Origin: Bordetella parapertussis
GTDB taxonomy: Bacteria; Pseudomonadota; Gammaproteobacteria; Burkholderiales; Burkholderiaceae_C
Direction of reading: 5' to 3'
Assembly (NCBI GenBank): GCA_945875935.1
Contig: CAMCNE010000006.1
Span: forward strand, 1-48,350
DNA: 48,350 bases
Both the position numbers and the translations under genes were made by a program. The notes below the pieces were generated by a model. The model ran no database searches, was not told the origin of the DNA, and worked only from the letters and a program-made list of their open reading frames with translations. Position 1 is the stretch's first letter. The number at the start of each line of letters is the position of its first letter. Below are positions 33,291 to 41,220 of the stretch, in pieces.

Positions 33291-33686
33291 TCAATCTCCC
33301 GATTCAGCCCCAGACGACACATCAACTTCAGCGCGATCCACCAACTCAACGAATGCCATGGGAGCATTATCACCAACGCGAAAACCCATTTTCAAAATTC
33401 GTGTATACCCACCAGGCCTTGCCTTGTATCGCGGGCCCAACTCGTTGAACAATTTCGAGACAATCTCTCGATCCCGAGTACGGTCAAACGCTAAACGCCG
33501 GTTCGCCAGCGTGGGCTCTTTCGAAAGCGTGATGAGTGGTTCAACAACACGGCGCAACTCCTTGGCCTTTGGAACCGTCGTCTTGATCGCCTCGTGCCTC
33601 AACAACGAATTACACATGTTGCGAAGCATGGCAAGCCTATGCTCGGAGGTACGGTTTAACTTGCGAAGACCGTGACGATGACGCAT
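33291..33686 (-). CDS. rplQ: 50S ribosomal protein L17
   Basis: L17 is a large-subunit protein near the exit tunnel. The 131-residue sequence starts MRHRHGLRKLNRTSEHRLAM, the family signature, and has ETIKTTVPKAKELR-like EAIKTTVPKAKELR in its centre and GGYTRILK later. An acidic tail (VSSGAESGD) ends the protein. It is the last gene of the alpha operon; no convincing intrinsic terminator follows before the tRNA promoter. An AGAAAGGA site precedes the ATG by 8 bases. Confidence 0.97.
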   Translation of the reverse strand: MRHRHGLRKLNRTSEHRLAMLRNMCNSLLRHEAIKTTVPKAKELRRVVEPLITLSKEPTLANRRLAFDRTRDREIVSKLFNELGPRYKARPGGYTRILKMGFRVGDNAPMAFVELVDRAEVDVSSGAESGD

Positions 33687-33748
33687 GGTGCATATCCTTT
33701 CTTCATATTAAAGTAGCAGCCGTATCAGGTACTTCTACGTGCACCAGA

Positions 33749-33765
33749 TCTGTCCTAAAGACAGA
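33749..33765 (-). other. Stem-loop in the rpoA-rplQ gap
   Basis: TCTGTC (33749-33754) and GACAGA (33760-33765) make a perfect 6-bp stem with a 5-base loop inside the 114-base gap between rpoA and rplQ. There is no T-run after it on the minus strand, so it may mark processing or regulation rather than termination. Confidence 0.35.
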
Positions 33766-33800
33766 CCCAAACCAGAATGGTAATAGACCACCCAAAGACA

Positions 33801-34787
33801 TTAACGCTTATCAAGCCCTTGAGGGGGCCAGTTTTCAAGCCGAGCACCGAGTGTCAACCCTCTCGAAGCCAACACCTCTTTTATCTCGTTCAACGACTTC
33901 CGGCCGAGGTTCGGCGTTTTCAACAACTCAGTTTCTGTGCGCTGGATCAAATCACCAATGTAATATATATTTTCGGCTTTCAGGCAGTTCGCAGATCTGA
34001 CAGTCAACTCTAATTCATCAACTGGCCTGAGCAAGATCGGATCGAACTGAGTGTTTCGGTTCTGAGGCTCGTTAAAGGCGAGAATCTCGCTATTCTCAAG
34101 CTGCGCAAACACAGCCAACTGCTCTACCAAGATCTTTGCGGAAGCTCGAATCGACTCCTCTGGAGATATCGCCCCATTGGTCTGGATCTCCATGACCAAC
34201 TTATCCAAGTCAGTTCGCTGTTCAACACGGGCACTTTCGACCACATAGCTCACTCGGGACACCGGAGAGAACGACGCGTCCAGAACAATGCGACCTATCG
34301 ACTTCGAGGACTCTTCCCCAAAACGGCGCATCGTGCCTGGAACATATCCACGGCCTTTCTCGACCTTGATCTGCATATCAAGCTTGCCGCCGTGCGACAA
34401 GTTCGCAATCACGTGACTCGGGTTCACGATCTCAACGTCATGCGGAGCCTGGATATCTGAGGCTTTTACGGGCCCCTCGCCATCCTTGCGAAGAACCAAC
34501 GTCACTTCATCGCGGCTATGGAGGCGAAAGACCACGCCCTTCAAGTTGAGCATGATATGAACCACGTCTTCTTGCACACCGTCAATGGCAGAATACTCGT
34601 GCAAAACCCCAGCTATCGTTACCTCCGTAGGAGCATAACCCACCATAGACGAGAGTAAAACCCGACGCAACGCATTACCAAGGGTGTGTCCATATCCACG
34701 CTCAAAAGGTTCGAGTGTCACCTTCGCGCGGTTGACTCCAAGTGGTTCAACGTGGATGGCCTTGGGCTTAAGCAAATTAGTCTGCAT
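33801..34787 (-). CDS. rpoA: DNA-directed RNA polymerase subunit alpha
   Basis: The alpha subunit assembles RNA polymerase and contacts activators and UP elements. The 328-residue protein has the N-terminal dimerisation domain with ERGYGHTLGNALRRVLLSSM near residue 30-50. A flexible linker near 235-250 leads to the C-terminal domain with the DNA-binding helices VRSANCLKAENI and TPNLGRKSLNEIKEVL. Both domains are intact and the length is usual. It lies between rpsD and rplQ; the 148-base gap on its rpsD side is unusually wide. Confidence 0.98.
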   Translation of the reverse strand: MQTNLLKPKAIHVEPLGVNRAKVTLEPFERGYGHTLGNALRRVLLSSMVGYAPTEVTIAGVLHEYSAIDGVQEDVVHIMLNLKGVVFRLHSRDEVTLVLRKDGEGPVKASDIQAPHDVEIVNPSHVIANLSHGGKLDMQIKVEKGRGYVPGTMRRFGEESSKSIGRIVLDASFSPVSRVSYVVESARVEQRTDLDKLVMEIQTNGAISPEESIRASAKILVEQLAVFAQLENSEILAFNEPQNRNTQFDPILLRPVDELELTVRSANCLKAENIYYIGDLIQRTETELLKTPNLGRKSLNEIKEVLASRGLTLGARLENWPPQGLDKR

Positions 34788-34935
34788 GGAGTCTTTCTTT
34801 CAATACCCTCGGCTCATTACGCCGATAAGGCTGATGGATCCGTCGGTGAAGTGAATATCACAATCACCAATCTCGAAGGTAGCCAACCCTCACCAAACAT
34901 GGGGAAAAGGGCAGACCAAAGCTATCCGAAAACGC

Positions 34936-35559
34936 TTAACGCGAATAAAGCTCAACAATCAGCGCTTCCTTGACATCAGCGGCGAATTCGTCGCGATCCG
35001 GCGTCTTTTTAAACAATCCCTCCATCTTTGAACTATCAACCTGAACCCATGCGGGAAGTCCAATCGACTCTGCAAGCTTCAGGGAATCTGCGATACGCAA
35101 CTGGTTTCTAGACTTTTCGCGAACCGAAACTGCATCGCCAACCTTGACCATATAGGAGGCAATGTTGACCACTGCCCCATTGACGGTAATAGACTTGTGT
35201 GAAACCAACTGCCTTGCTTCTGCTCGGGTAGACCCAAATCCCATCCGGTAAACCACATTATCGAGACGAGACTCAAGCAGCATCAACAAATTTGCACCTG
35301 TATTGCCTTTTCGACGTTCGGCTTCCGCGAAGTAGCGCCTAAACTGGCGCTCAAGCACACCATACATACGCTTCACCTTTTGCTTCTCACGAAGCTGGAG
35401 GCCAAAATCTGAGGTGCGCGTCCCAGACGTCCGGCCGTGCTGACCCGGCTTACTGTCAAACTTAGCCTTATCCCCGATAGGGCGCCGCGCGCTCTTGAGG
35501 AAAAGATCCGTACCTTCTCGACGGGACAGTTTTGCTTTTGGACCTAGATAGCGTGCCAC
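34936..35559 (-). CDS. rpsD: 30S ribosomal protein S4
   Basis: S4 binds 16S rRNA early in small-subunit assembly and in other bacteria represses its own operon. The 207-residue protein starts MARYLGPKAKLSRREGTDLF and has the S4 RNA-binding domain with LDNVVYRMGFGSTRAEARQLVSHKSI. It ends in EALIVELYSR. An AAGGAG site precedes the ATG. An 8-bp perfect stem-loop lies 21 bases upstream of the start, inside a 164-base gap after rpsK. This is a plausible site for S4 feedback control, though that is inference. Confidence 0.97.
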   Translation of the reverse strand: MARYLGPKAKLSRREGTDLFLKSARRPIGDKAKFDSKPGQHGRTSGTRTSDFGLQLREKQKVKRMYGVLERQFRRYFAEAERRKGNTGANLLMLLESRLDNVVYRMGFGSTRAEARQLVSHKSITVNGAVVNIASYMVKVGDAVSVREKSRNQLRIADSLKLAESIGLPAWVQVDSSKMEGLFKKTPDRDEFAADVKEALIVELYSR

Positions 35560-35580
35560 ATGAACTCCTTGATTTTTAGG

Positions 35581-35606
35581 TAGCGCAAACGTGTTACCTT
35601 GCGCTA
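35581..35606 (-). promoter_or_regulatory. Stem-loop in the rpsD leader
   Basis: TAGCGCAA (35581-35588) and TTGCGCTA (35599-35606) form a perfect 8-bp stem with a 10-base loop. It ends 21 bases before the rpsD start codon, next to the AAGGAG site. Upstream in the same gap are a GATAAT hexamer (a possible -10, without a good -35) and runs of A and T. Confidence 0.55.
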
Positions 35607-35723
35607 GTCTGGCTTATCTTGTTTTTTTTGCTCAGACCGGGGGCTTTTACAAATTATCGACGGTTAACCTTAAACGCCGAAAAAAGGCCTTCGAAAAAAT
35701 TTAAAATGCGCCAACTCAACCAA

Positions 35724-36125
35724 CTAGATCCGGCGACGCTTCTGCGGCCGACATCCATTGTGTGGAACTGGCGTGACATCCGAGATCAAATTGATTCGAA
35801 TACCAAGAGACGCGAGCGCACGAACCGAAGATTCACGACCTGGACCCGGACCTTTGATCCGGACGTCAAGATTCTTGATGCCCTGCTCCTGCGCGGCTCT
35901 TCCAGCCACCTCGGCAGCAACCTGTGCCGCAAACGGCGTGCTCTTCCGAGATCCCTTAAAGCCCTGACCACCACTAGAAGCCCAAGCCAAAGCACCTCCT
36001 TGACGGTCGGTGATCGTGATGATGGTGTTGTTGAAAGAAGCGTGCACGTGAGCAATCCCATCCGCCACGTTTTTTCTAACCTTCTTTCGCACACGTTGTG
36101 CGGCTGTATTCGCTGTCTTAGCCAT
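35724..36125 (-). CDS. rpsK: 30S ribosomal protein S11
   Basis: S11 lies on the platform of the small subunit. The 133-residue protein has the family sequence ADGIAHVHASFNNTIITITDRQGGALAWASSG in parts (NNTIITITD, then ALAWASSGGQGFKGSRKSTP), VKGPGPGRESSVRAL-like KGPGPGRESSVRAL, and the C-terminal TPVPHNGCRPQKRRRI. Start and end fit the usual boundaries. It follows rpsM by 54 bases. Confidence 0.98.
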   Translation of the reverse strand: MAKTANTAAQRVRKKVRKNVADGIAHVHASFNNTIITITDRQGGALAWASSGGQGFKGSRKSTPFAAQVAAEVAGRAAQEQGIKNLDVRIKGPGPGRESSVRALASLGIRINLISDVTPVPHNGCRPQKRRRI

Positions 36126-36179
36126 ATGATTTTTTCCTCAACCAGAACCGCAACATGCCTGCTACGGGCATGCTGAACA

Positions 36180-36545
36180 TTACTTTTTCACCACAGCACC
36201 CGACTTGCGGGGCCCCTTGCGTGTCCTAGCGTTGGTCTTAGTGCGCTGACCACGAACTGGAAGCCCGCGACGATGACGAAACCCGCGATAGCAACCCAAA
36301 TCCATCAAACGCTTGATGTTGATTGACATTTCTCGGCGAAGGTCACCCTCGATGGTGAGGCGACCAATTTCTTCTCTGAGACGCTCGAGGTCGGTGTCCG
36401 TTAGGTCCTTAATCTTCCGATCAAAGGGCACACCGCTCTTCACACAGAGCTTCTGTGCAGTAGTCCTTCCAACACCGTAGATCGACATCAGGCCGATCTC
36501 CGCATGCTTGTGTGGAGGTATGTTAATGCCAGCAATACGGGCCAT
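36180..36545 (-). CDS. rpsM: 30S ribosomal protein S13
   Basis: S13 is in the head of the small subunit and touches the P-site tRNA and the large subunit. The 121-residue protein begins MARIAGINIPPHKHAEIGLM, has YGVGRTTAQKLC, and ends with the basic tail GQRTKTNARTRKGPRKSG, which reaches toward the tRNA. It follows the short rpmJ gene by 35 bases, the usual order at the start of the alpha operon. Confidence 0.98.
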   Translation of the reverse strand: MARIAGINIPPHKHAEIGLMSIYGVGRTTAQKLCVKSGVPFDRKIKDLTDTDLERLREEIGRLTIEGDLRREMSINIKRLMDLGCYRGFRHRRGLPVRGQRTKTNARTRKGPRKSGAVVKK

Positions 36546-36580
36546 GATTTTCCTCTAAATAACTTTACTTACCGCCAGAA

Positions 36581-36694
36581 TTAACCTTGCCGCTGCTTGT
36601 GTCGCGGATCAGTACAAATAACACGGACCACCCCTTTTCTACGGATGACCTTACAATTCCGACACATTTTTTTTACAGACGCAGCAACTTTCAT
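36581..36694 (-). CDS. rpmJ: 50S ribosomal protein L36
   Basis: This 37-residue gene is easily missed. It reads MKVAASVKKMCRNCKVIRRK at the start and ends CTDPRHKQRQG. It has the C-x2-C...C-x4-H zinc-ribbon pattern (CRNC, then CTDPRH) of the zinc-binding L36 form. It lies between infA and rpsM on the same strand, the conserved position. Only one L36 gene is visible in the window. Confidence 0.96.
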   Translation of the reverse strand: MKVAASVKKMCRNCKVIRRKGVVRVICTDPRHKQRQG

Positions 36695-36760
36695 CAAAAT
36701 CTCCAAAGCCCACCGGGCAACAAACGTAATATCGAAGAAACGAACCGGTTCATAGTGAAC

Positions 36761-36979
36761 TTACTTCGCTCTAAAAACAATTCTCGCCCTGCTCAGATCA
36801 TAGGGCGTCAACTCTACAGTCACCTTATCCCCGGGTAAAATCCGAATGTAGTGCATCCGCATCTTCCCGGAAATGTGACCGAGGACGACATGCCCGTTTT
36901 CGAGTTTCACTCGAAACGTTGCGTTGGGAAGATTTTCAACAATCTCTCCCTGCATCTGAATAACGTCATCTTTCGACAT
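36761..36979 (-). CDS. infA: Translation initiation factor IF-1
   Basis: IF-1 binds the A site of the small subunit during initiation. The 72-residue protein is a single OB-fold domain beginning MSKDDVIQMQGEIVENLPNA, with ENGHVVLGHISGKMRMHYIR and the ending VELTPYDLSRARIVFRAK. The length is exactly the family norm. Its place between secY and rpmJ is typical of betaproteobacteria, which often carry a second infA elsewhere; that copy is not in this window. Confidence 0.98.
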   Translation of the reverse strand: MSKDDVIQMQGEIVENLPNATFRVKLENGHVVLGHISGKMRMHYIRILPGDKVTVELTPYDLSRARIVFRAK

Positions 36980-37029
36980 GCAATCCGATTAAAATTTCAA
37001 GTGAACTAAACGTATATTCAAAAAACAAC

Positions 37030-38340
37030 TCAACTTGGCCTGAAATTCGATTTCTTTAGCAATGATTCATACTGCTGGCTTTGAACATAGCTTTGAACTT
37101 GGGCCCAAAAATCCATCGTCACGACCACTATGATAAGCAACGACGTACCGCCAAAATAAAAGGGAACGTTATATTTGAGCACTAAAAACTCGGGGAGAAG
37201 ACAAACGCTTGTAATGTAAATGGCACCCGCCAGGGTGAGTCTGGAGAGAATGCGGTCGATGTGCCGCGACGTCTGATCCCCGGGCCTTATCCCAGGAATA
37301 AAGGCACCACTCTTTTTCAAATTATCCGCTGTCTCTCGACTGTTAAATACCAACGCAGTGTAGAAAAAGCAGAAGAAAACTATAGCTGCAGCGTATAAAA
37401 GAACGTAAATCGGCTGCCCTGGGGCCAGCAAGTCAGCCAAATCCTTTAACCACCTCAAACCATCACCCGTTGCAAACCAGCTTACTACCGTTGCGGGCAA
37501 GAGGATTATTGACGATGCGAAAATAGGAGGGATCACGCCCGACATATTTACCTTTAAGGGAAGGTGTGAAGATTGACCACCGTAGACCTTGTTTCCGACC
37601 TGACGCTTGGCGTAGTTCACCAAAATCTTTCGCTGCCCTCTCTCAACGAAAACCACGAAAAACGTCACCAAAATAACGACAAAAATGATGAAGAGGCAAG
37701 CCACATAGCTCATGGCACCAGTGCGAACTAGCTCCAACAAACCACCTATTGCTCCAGGCAACCCCGCAGCAATACCCGAAAATATAAGTATCGAAATCCC
37801 GTTACCCAACCCTCGCTCTGTTATTTGCTCTCCCAACCACATCAGAAACATTGTTCCAGCAACGAGACTCACAACCGCGGTAACCCGGAACCCGAAGCCG
37901 GGTGAAATGACAAGCCCCTGCGACCCTTCAAGAGCAACAGCAATTCCAACGGACTGAAACAATGCGAGTCCCAGCGTGCCATATCTCGTAAACTGGGTAA
38001 TTTTCCGGCGCCCAGACTCGCCCTCTTTCTTGAGCGCCTCAAGCGAGGGAACCACATACGTCATCAACTGCATAATGATCGATGCGGAAATATATGGCAT
38101 GATCCCGAGAGCGAACACTGAAAATCGGGAAAGAGCTCCACCAGAAAACATATTGAAGAGACTTAATATACCCCCTTGTTGACCCTTAAATAGTTCTGCG
38201 AGCTGGTCTGGATTAATACCAGGCACAGGAACATGTGACCCAACCCTGTAGACGACCAAAGCCAACAAAAGAAACGTCAGTCGGCGACGAAGGTCCCCGA
38301 ACTTCGAACTTTTTGCCGTCTGTGCAGAACTAGTAGCCAC
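37030..38340 (-). CDS. secY: Protein translocase subunit SecY
   Basis: SecY is the channel of the general secretion system. The 436-residue protein has ten hydrophobic segments. Recognisable parts are RRLTFLLLALVVYRVGSHVPVPG at the N-terminus (split by the first helix), FNMFSGGALSRFSVFALGIMPYISASI with the plug and signature 1, and the cytoplasmic loop VFVERGQRKI. IRPGDQTSRHIDRIL in the fifth cytoplasmic loop is also clear. It lies at the end of the spc operon before infA, and GC content is low for this genome. Confidence 0.97.
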   Translation of the reverse strand: MATSSAQTAKSSKFGDLRRRLTFLLLALVVYRVGSHVPVPGINPDQLAELFKGQQGGILSLFNMFSGGALSRFSVFALGIMPYISASIIMQLMTYVVPSLEALKKEGESGRRKITQFTRYGTLGLALFQSVGIAVALEGSQGLVISPGFGFRVTAVVSLVAGTMFLMWLGEQITERGLGNGISILIFSGIAAGLPGAIGGLLELVRTGAMSYVACLFIIFVVILVTFFVVFVERGQRKILVNYAKRQVGNKVYGGQSSHLPLKVNMSGVIPPIFASSIILLPATVVSWFATGDGLRWLKDLADLLAPGQPIYVLLYAAAIVFFCFFYTALVFNSRETADNLKKSGAFIPGIRPGDQTSRHIDRILSRLTLAGAIYITSVCLLPEFLVLKYNVPFYFGGTSLLIIVVVTMDFWAQVQSYVQSQQYESLLKKSNFRPS

Positions 38341-38370
38341 GTTGATGGTCCGCCGATTGGAAAATCAGGG

Positions 38371-38802
38371 TCAAACTACCGAACCACCAACAGACTCAAT
38401 ACACTGCCGAGCACCGGCAGTCGCCGAAATTCCCTTGAGGGAGACAGCGCGAGTTAAAACCCCAGTCTTGATAACTTTGACGAATCTCGACATTTCCCCA
38501 ACAAGCCCAGCTTGCTTCAATGTCAGTAAGTCCACATCCGAAGCTTCCATCCGTTCCAGATCCGTCAAAGTAATTTCTGCGTTGTACTTCAACGTCGTTG
38601 ACTTGAACCCGCGCTTAGGCAACCTACGCTGAAGCGGCATTTGCCCGCCCTCAAAACCCACCTTGTGATAGCCACCAGCACGAGACTTTTGCCCCTTGTG
38701 TCCACGACCTGCGGTTTTACCTAGGCCTGAACCTATTCCTCGCCCAACTCGTCTTCGATCACGTTTAGCCCCGAAGGCTGGCTTAATTGAATTAAGTTCC
38801 AT
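38371..38802 (-). CDS. rplO: 50S ribosomal protein L15
   Basis: L15 is a late-assembling large-subunit protein. The 143-residue sequence starts MELNSIKPAFGAKRDRRRVG and carries the Gly/Lys/Arg-rich stretch RGIGSGLGKTAGRGHKGQKSR that threads into rRNA, then the globular part with GFEGGQMPLQRRLPKRGF. I chose the ATG at 38802, which begins the conserved sequence, over an in-frame start eight codons earlier. rpmD precedes it by 20 bases. Confidence 0.97.
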   Translation of the reverse strand: MELNSIKPAFGAKRDRRRVGRGIGSGLGKTAGRGHKGQKSRAGGYHKVGFEGGQMPLQRRLPKRGFKSTTLKYNAEITLTDLERMEASDVDLLTLKQAGLVGEMSRFVKVIKTGVLTRAVSLKGISATAGARQCIESVGGSVV

Positions 38803-38822
38803 AGCTAACTTTCTAATAACAA

Positions 38823-39005
38823 TCAAAGTACCTTGAGTAGGTAGGAAATCTTGTTGATCATTCCCCGAACCGAAGGAGTATCTTCGAGAGTCGATTCACT
38901 GTTCAATTTGTGCAAACCGAGGCCGCGCGCAGTGGCGCGATGAGACTCTCTGGTACCAGCAATGCTGCGAACCAATTTGATTTTTACTGTGGGCTTCTCG
39001 CTCAT
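38823..39005 (-). CDS. rpmD: 50S ribosomal protein L30
   Basis: L30 is a small large-subunit protein of 60 residues. It has the family core VKIKLVRSIAGTRESHRATA then RGLGLHKLNSESTLEDTPSVRGMINKI in pieces (LGLHKLN, DTPSVRGMI). The position between rpsE and rplO is the standard spc order. Not all bacteria keep this gene; it is intact here. Confidence 0.96.
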   Translation of the reverse strand: MSEKPTVKIKLVRSIAGTRESHRATARGLGLHKLNSESTLEDTPSVRGMINKISYLLKVL

Positions 39006-39026
39006 GATCGATTCTCCGAAAAATGT

Positions 39027-39545
39027 TCAGTTGAAAATTTCTTCAACTGTCAACCCACGTTTCGCCGCCACCTCTGCTGGCGTACTTGTATGCTTGAGAG
39101 CGTCAAGTGTGGCTCGAACCAAGTTGTAGGGATTCGAAGATCCTAGACTCTTGCACACAATATCGGTAACGCCCATAACTTCAAAGACCGCTCGCATGGG
39201 ACCGCCCGCGATAATTCCGGTTCCCGAAGGCGCTGGCGCCATCAGAACGTGCGACGCCCCGTGTTCACCAACCACCTTGTGGTGAATGGAACCGTTTCTC
39301 AATGAAATCTTGACCATATTGCGCCGAGCGGACTCCATAGCCTTTTGAACAGCCACAGGCACCTCTTTTGCTTTACCCTTGCCCATACCAATCCGGCCGT
39401 CTCCGTCACCAACTACAGTCAGTGCAGCAAAACTAAGCGTTCTACCGCCCTTCACAACTTTCGTAACGCGGTTTACGGCGATCATTTTTTCCTTGAGACC
39501 GTCGTCATTACCTTCGGTCTGAGCTCGCGCCTGAAACTTTGCCAT
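39027..39545 (-). CDS. rpsE: 30S ribosomal protein S5
   Basis: S5 lies by the mRNA entry site and affects accuracy. The 172-residue protein has the double-stranded RNA-binding-like N-terminal domain with MIAVNRVTKVVKGGRTLSF and VVGDGDGRIGMGKGKAKEVP. The C-terminal domain has GPMRAVFEVMGVTDIVCKSLGS. The MIAVNRV form is the usual betaproteobacterial variant. The next gene, rpmD, starts 21 bases after its stop. Confidence 0.98.
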   Translation of the reverse strand: MAKFQARAQTEGNDDGLKEKMIAVNRVTKVVKGGRTLSFAALTVVGDGDGRIGMGKGKAKEVPVAVQKAMESARRNMVKISLRNGSIHHKVVGEHGASHVLMAPAPSGTGIIAGGPMRAVFEVMGVTDIVCKSLGSSNPYNLVRATLDALKHTSTPAEVAAKRGLTVEEIFN

Positions 39546-39560
39546 TTTTATAATCCCCGC

Positions 39561-39926
39561 TTAGAACTGTAGGCCGGCTTCACGCGCGGCTTCGGCAAGT
39601 GCTTTGATACGCCCGTGATACGCAAAACCAGCGCGATCGAACGCGACTTTCTCTATCCCGGCCGCCTTAGCTTTTTCGGCAATTCGCTTTCCAACGATTG
39701 ACGCTGCACCCACATTACCGCCATTCGCTGCATCACCGAGTTCTTTTCGGATATCAGCCTCCAGCGTGGAGGCACTGGCTAAGACTCGCGAACCATCATC
39801 GGAAATGACGCTTGCGTAAATGTGTGAATTAGTCCTGAAGACAGAAAGCCGGGCCACCCGCTGTCGAGCAATTCGAGCCCGAGTCTGCCTTGAGCGGCGA
39901 ACACGCTGATCTTTTTTATTCAACAT
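39561..39926 (-). CDS. rplR: 50S ribosomal protein L18
   Basis: L18 binds 5S rRNA and helps attach it to the large subunit. The 121-residue protein starts with a basic region (KKDQRVRRSRQTRARI) and has ARLSVFRTNSHIYASVI. GKRIAEKAKAAGIEKVAFDRAGFAYHGRIKALAEAAREAG in the C-terminal half is diagnostic. Length and neighbours are as expected. Confidence 0.98.
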   Translation of the reverse strand: MLNKKDQRVRRSRQTRARIARQRVARLSVFRTNSHIYASVISDDGSRVLASASTLEADIRKELGDAANGGNVGAASIVGKRIAEKAKAAGIEKVAFDRAGFAYHGRIKALAEAAREAGLQF

Positions 39927-39938
39927 GAAATTAGCCTC

Positions 39939-40472
39939 TTACTTCTTCTTGGTTTCTTTGATCGTGATCTTCTCATTCGCATAACGAATTCCCTTGCCTT
40001 TGTACGGCTCGGGAGGACGAATTGCCCTTACCTCGGCTGCGATTTGACCCACCACCTGCCGATCAGAACCCTTGATCACGATTTCTGTCTGTGTCGGGCA
40101 ATCCACCTTCACACCATCTGGCATCTCTTTCGAGACCGGATGAGAGAAACCGATCTGCAGGTTCAACTTGCTTCCAGCAGCCTGGGCTCGGAAGCCAACG
40201 CCCACCAGGTTCAATTTCTTTTCAAACCCTTTACTGACGCCATTGACCATATTGGACACCAGCGCACGCATCGTTCCAGACATTGCATCTGCAGCCGTAC
40301 TGCCATCAGCAGGCGTAAACTCAAGCCTGTCTGCAGAACCATGAATCTTTACCAGATGGTTAGCAGGACGCACCAAAGCCCCGAGCGCTCCTGTGACTTG
40401 AATTTCGTCTTGCGAGATAGCAACCTTTACCCCAGCAGGCAGGGTCAGCGGCATTTTTCCGACTCTTGACAT
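39939..40472 (-). CDS. rplF: 50S ribosomal protein L6
   Basis: L6 sits near the factor-binding stalk base. The 177-residue protein has two related domains, beginning MSRVGKMPLTLPAGVKV and including GVSKGFEKKLNLVGVGFRA, then FSHPVSKEMPDGV and the C-terminal signature RPPEPYKGKGIRYANEKI. I chose the ATG at 40472, where the family match begins; nine extra upstream codons overlap the end of rpsH too closely to be useful. Confidence 0.98.
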   Translation of the reverse strand: MSRVGKMPLTLPAGVKVAISQDEIQVTGALGALVRPANHLVKIHGSADRLEFTPADGSTAADAMSGTMRALVSNMVNGVSKGFEKKLNLVGVGFRAQAAGSKLNLQIGFSHPVSKEMPDGVKVDCPTQTEIVIKGSDRQVVGQIAAEVRAIRPPEPYKGKGIRYANEKITIKETKKK

Positions 40473-40483
40473 ACTGATCTCCC

Positions 40484-40879
40484 TTAGGCCACGTAGCAAA
40501 GAACTTCGCCACCGATACCAACTTGGCGAGCCTTACGGTCGGTCATCACCCCCTTCGGCGTCGTCACTATGGCCACACCGAGACCATTTTTGACGTTTGG
40601 AATATCGTGACGGCCTTTATAGACACGAAGTCCTGGACGACTCACCCGTTCGATATGCTCAATCACCGGCTTACCCGCGTAGTACTTCAGTGAAATCTGC
40701 AACTGAGGCTTTCCGTCAGCGGTTAAAACTACAAAACCGTCGACATAGCCCTCGTCTTTCAACACTTGGGCAATAGCAACTTTCAGCTTCGAGCACGGCA
40801 TCGACACCATAGGCTTCTCGACCATTTGGGCGTTACGGATTCGAGTCAACATGTCGGCGATTGGATCGCTCATACTCAT
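40484..40879 (-). CDS. rpsH: 30S ribosomal protein S8
   Basis: S8 organises the central domain of 16S rRNA and in E. coli represses the spc operon. The 131-residue protein starts MSMSDPIADMLTRIRNAQ, matching the E. coli start pattern, and ends with GLGVAIVTTPKGVMTDRKAR followed by GGEVLCYVA. AGGAG stands 8 bases before the ATG at 40879, preferred to the second ATG two codons later. It follows rpsN by 27 bases. Confidence 0.98.
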   Translation of the reverse strand: MSMSDPIADMLTRIRNAQMVEKPMVSMPCSKLKVAIAQVLKDEGYVDGFVVLTADGKPQLQISLKYYAGKPVIEHIERVSRPGLRVYKGRHDIPNVKNGLGVAIVTTPKGVMTDRKARQVGIGGEVLCYVA

Positions 40880-40906
40880 ACGATATTCTCCTGATCTGCT
40901 CGCAGA

Positions 40907-41212
40907 TTACCAGCTAGCCTTGATGACGCCTGGGATGTCACCCTTAAACGCTAGTTCGCGGATTTTATTTCGACCGAGGCCAAATTTCCGGAAGGTCCCA
41001 CGCGGCCTTCCCGTCAAGGCGCAACGGTTTCGTTGACGAGTCGGATAAGAATTTCGCGGCAACTTTTGCAGCTCAAGCCGTGCGGCATAACGCTCTTCGT
41101 CCGTCTTTTTGGCGTCATTCGCAATTCCCTTGAATTCCGCATACTTTTTCGCGTACTTAGCTGCGAGCTGCTCGCGCTTGAGTTCACGCTGAATGAGAGA
41201 TAGTTTTGCCAC
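40907..41212 (-). CDS. rpsN: 30S ribosomal protein S14
   Basis: The 101-residue protein is the longer, zinc-free S14 form, starting MAKLSLIQRELKREQLAAKY. It ends with the conserved RNRCALTGRPRGTFRKFGLGR and KGDIPGVIKASW. The C-x2-C pairs of the short zinc form are absent. It lies between rplE and rpsH in the standard spc order; the gap to rplE is 8 bases. Confidence 0.98.
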   Translation of the reverse strand: MAKLSLIQRELKREQLAAKYAKKYAEFKGIANDAKKTDEERYAARLELQKLPRNSYPTRQRNRCALTGRPRGTFRKFGLGRNKIRELAFKGDIPGVIKASW

Positions 41213-41220
41213 GGCCGGCC

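Noticed and set aside
34788..34935. A regulatory RNA in the rpsD-rpoA gap
   Set aside because: The gap is 148 bases, but I found no stem longer than 4-5 bp and no good promoter hexamers, so nothing could be supported.
35640..35720. An intrinsic terminator after rpsK
   Set aside because: Runs of T and the short palindrome AAGGCCTT are present, but they do not form a hairpin with a proper loop followed by a T-tract.
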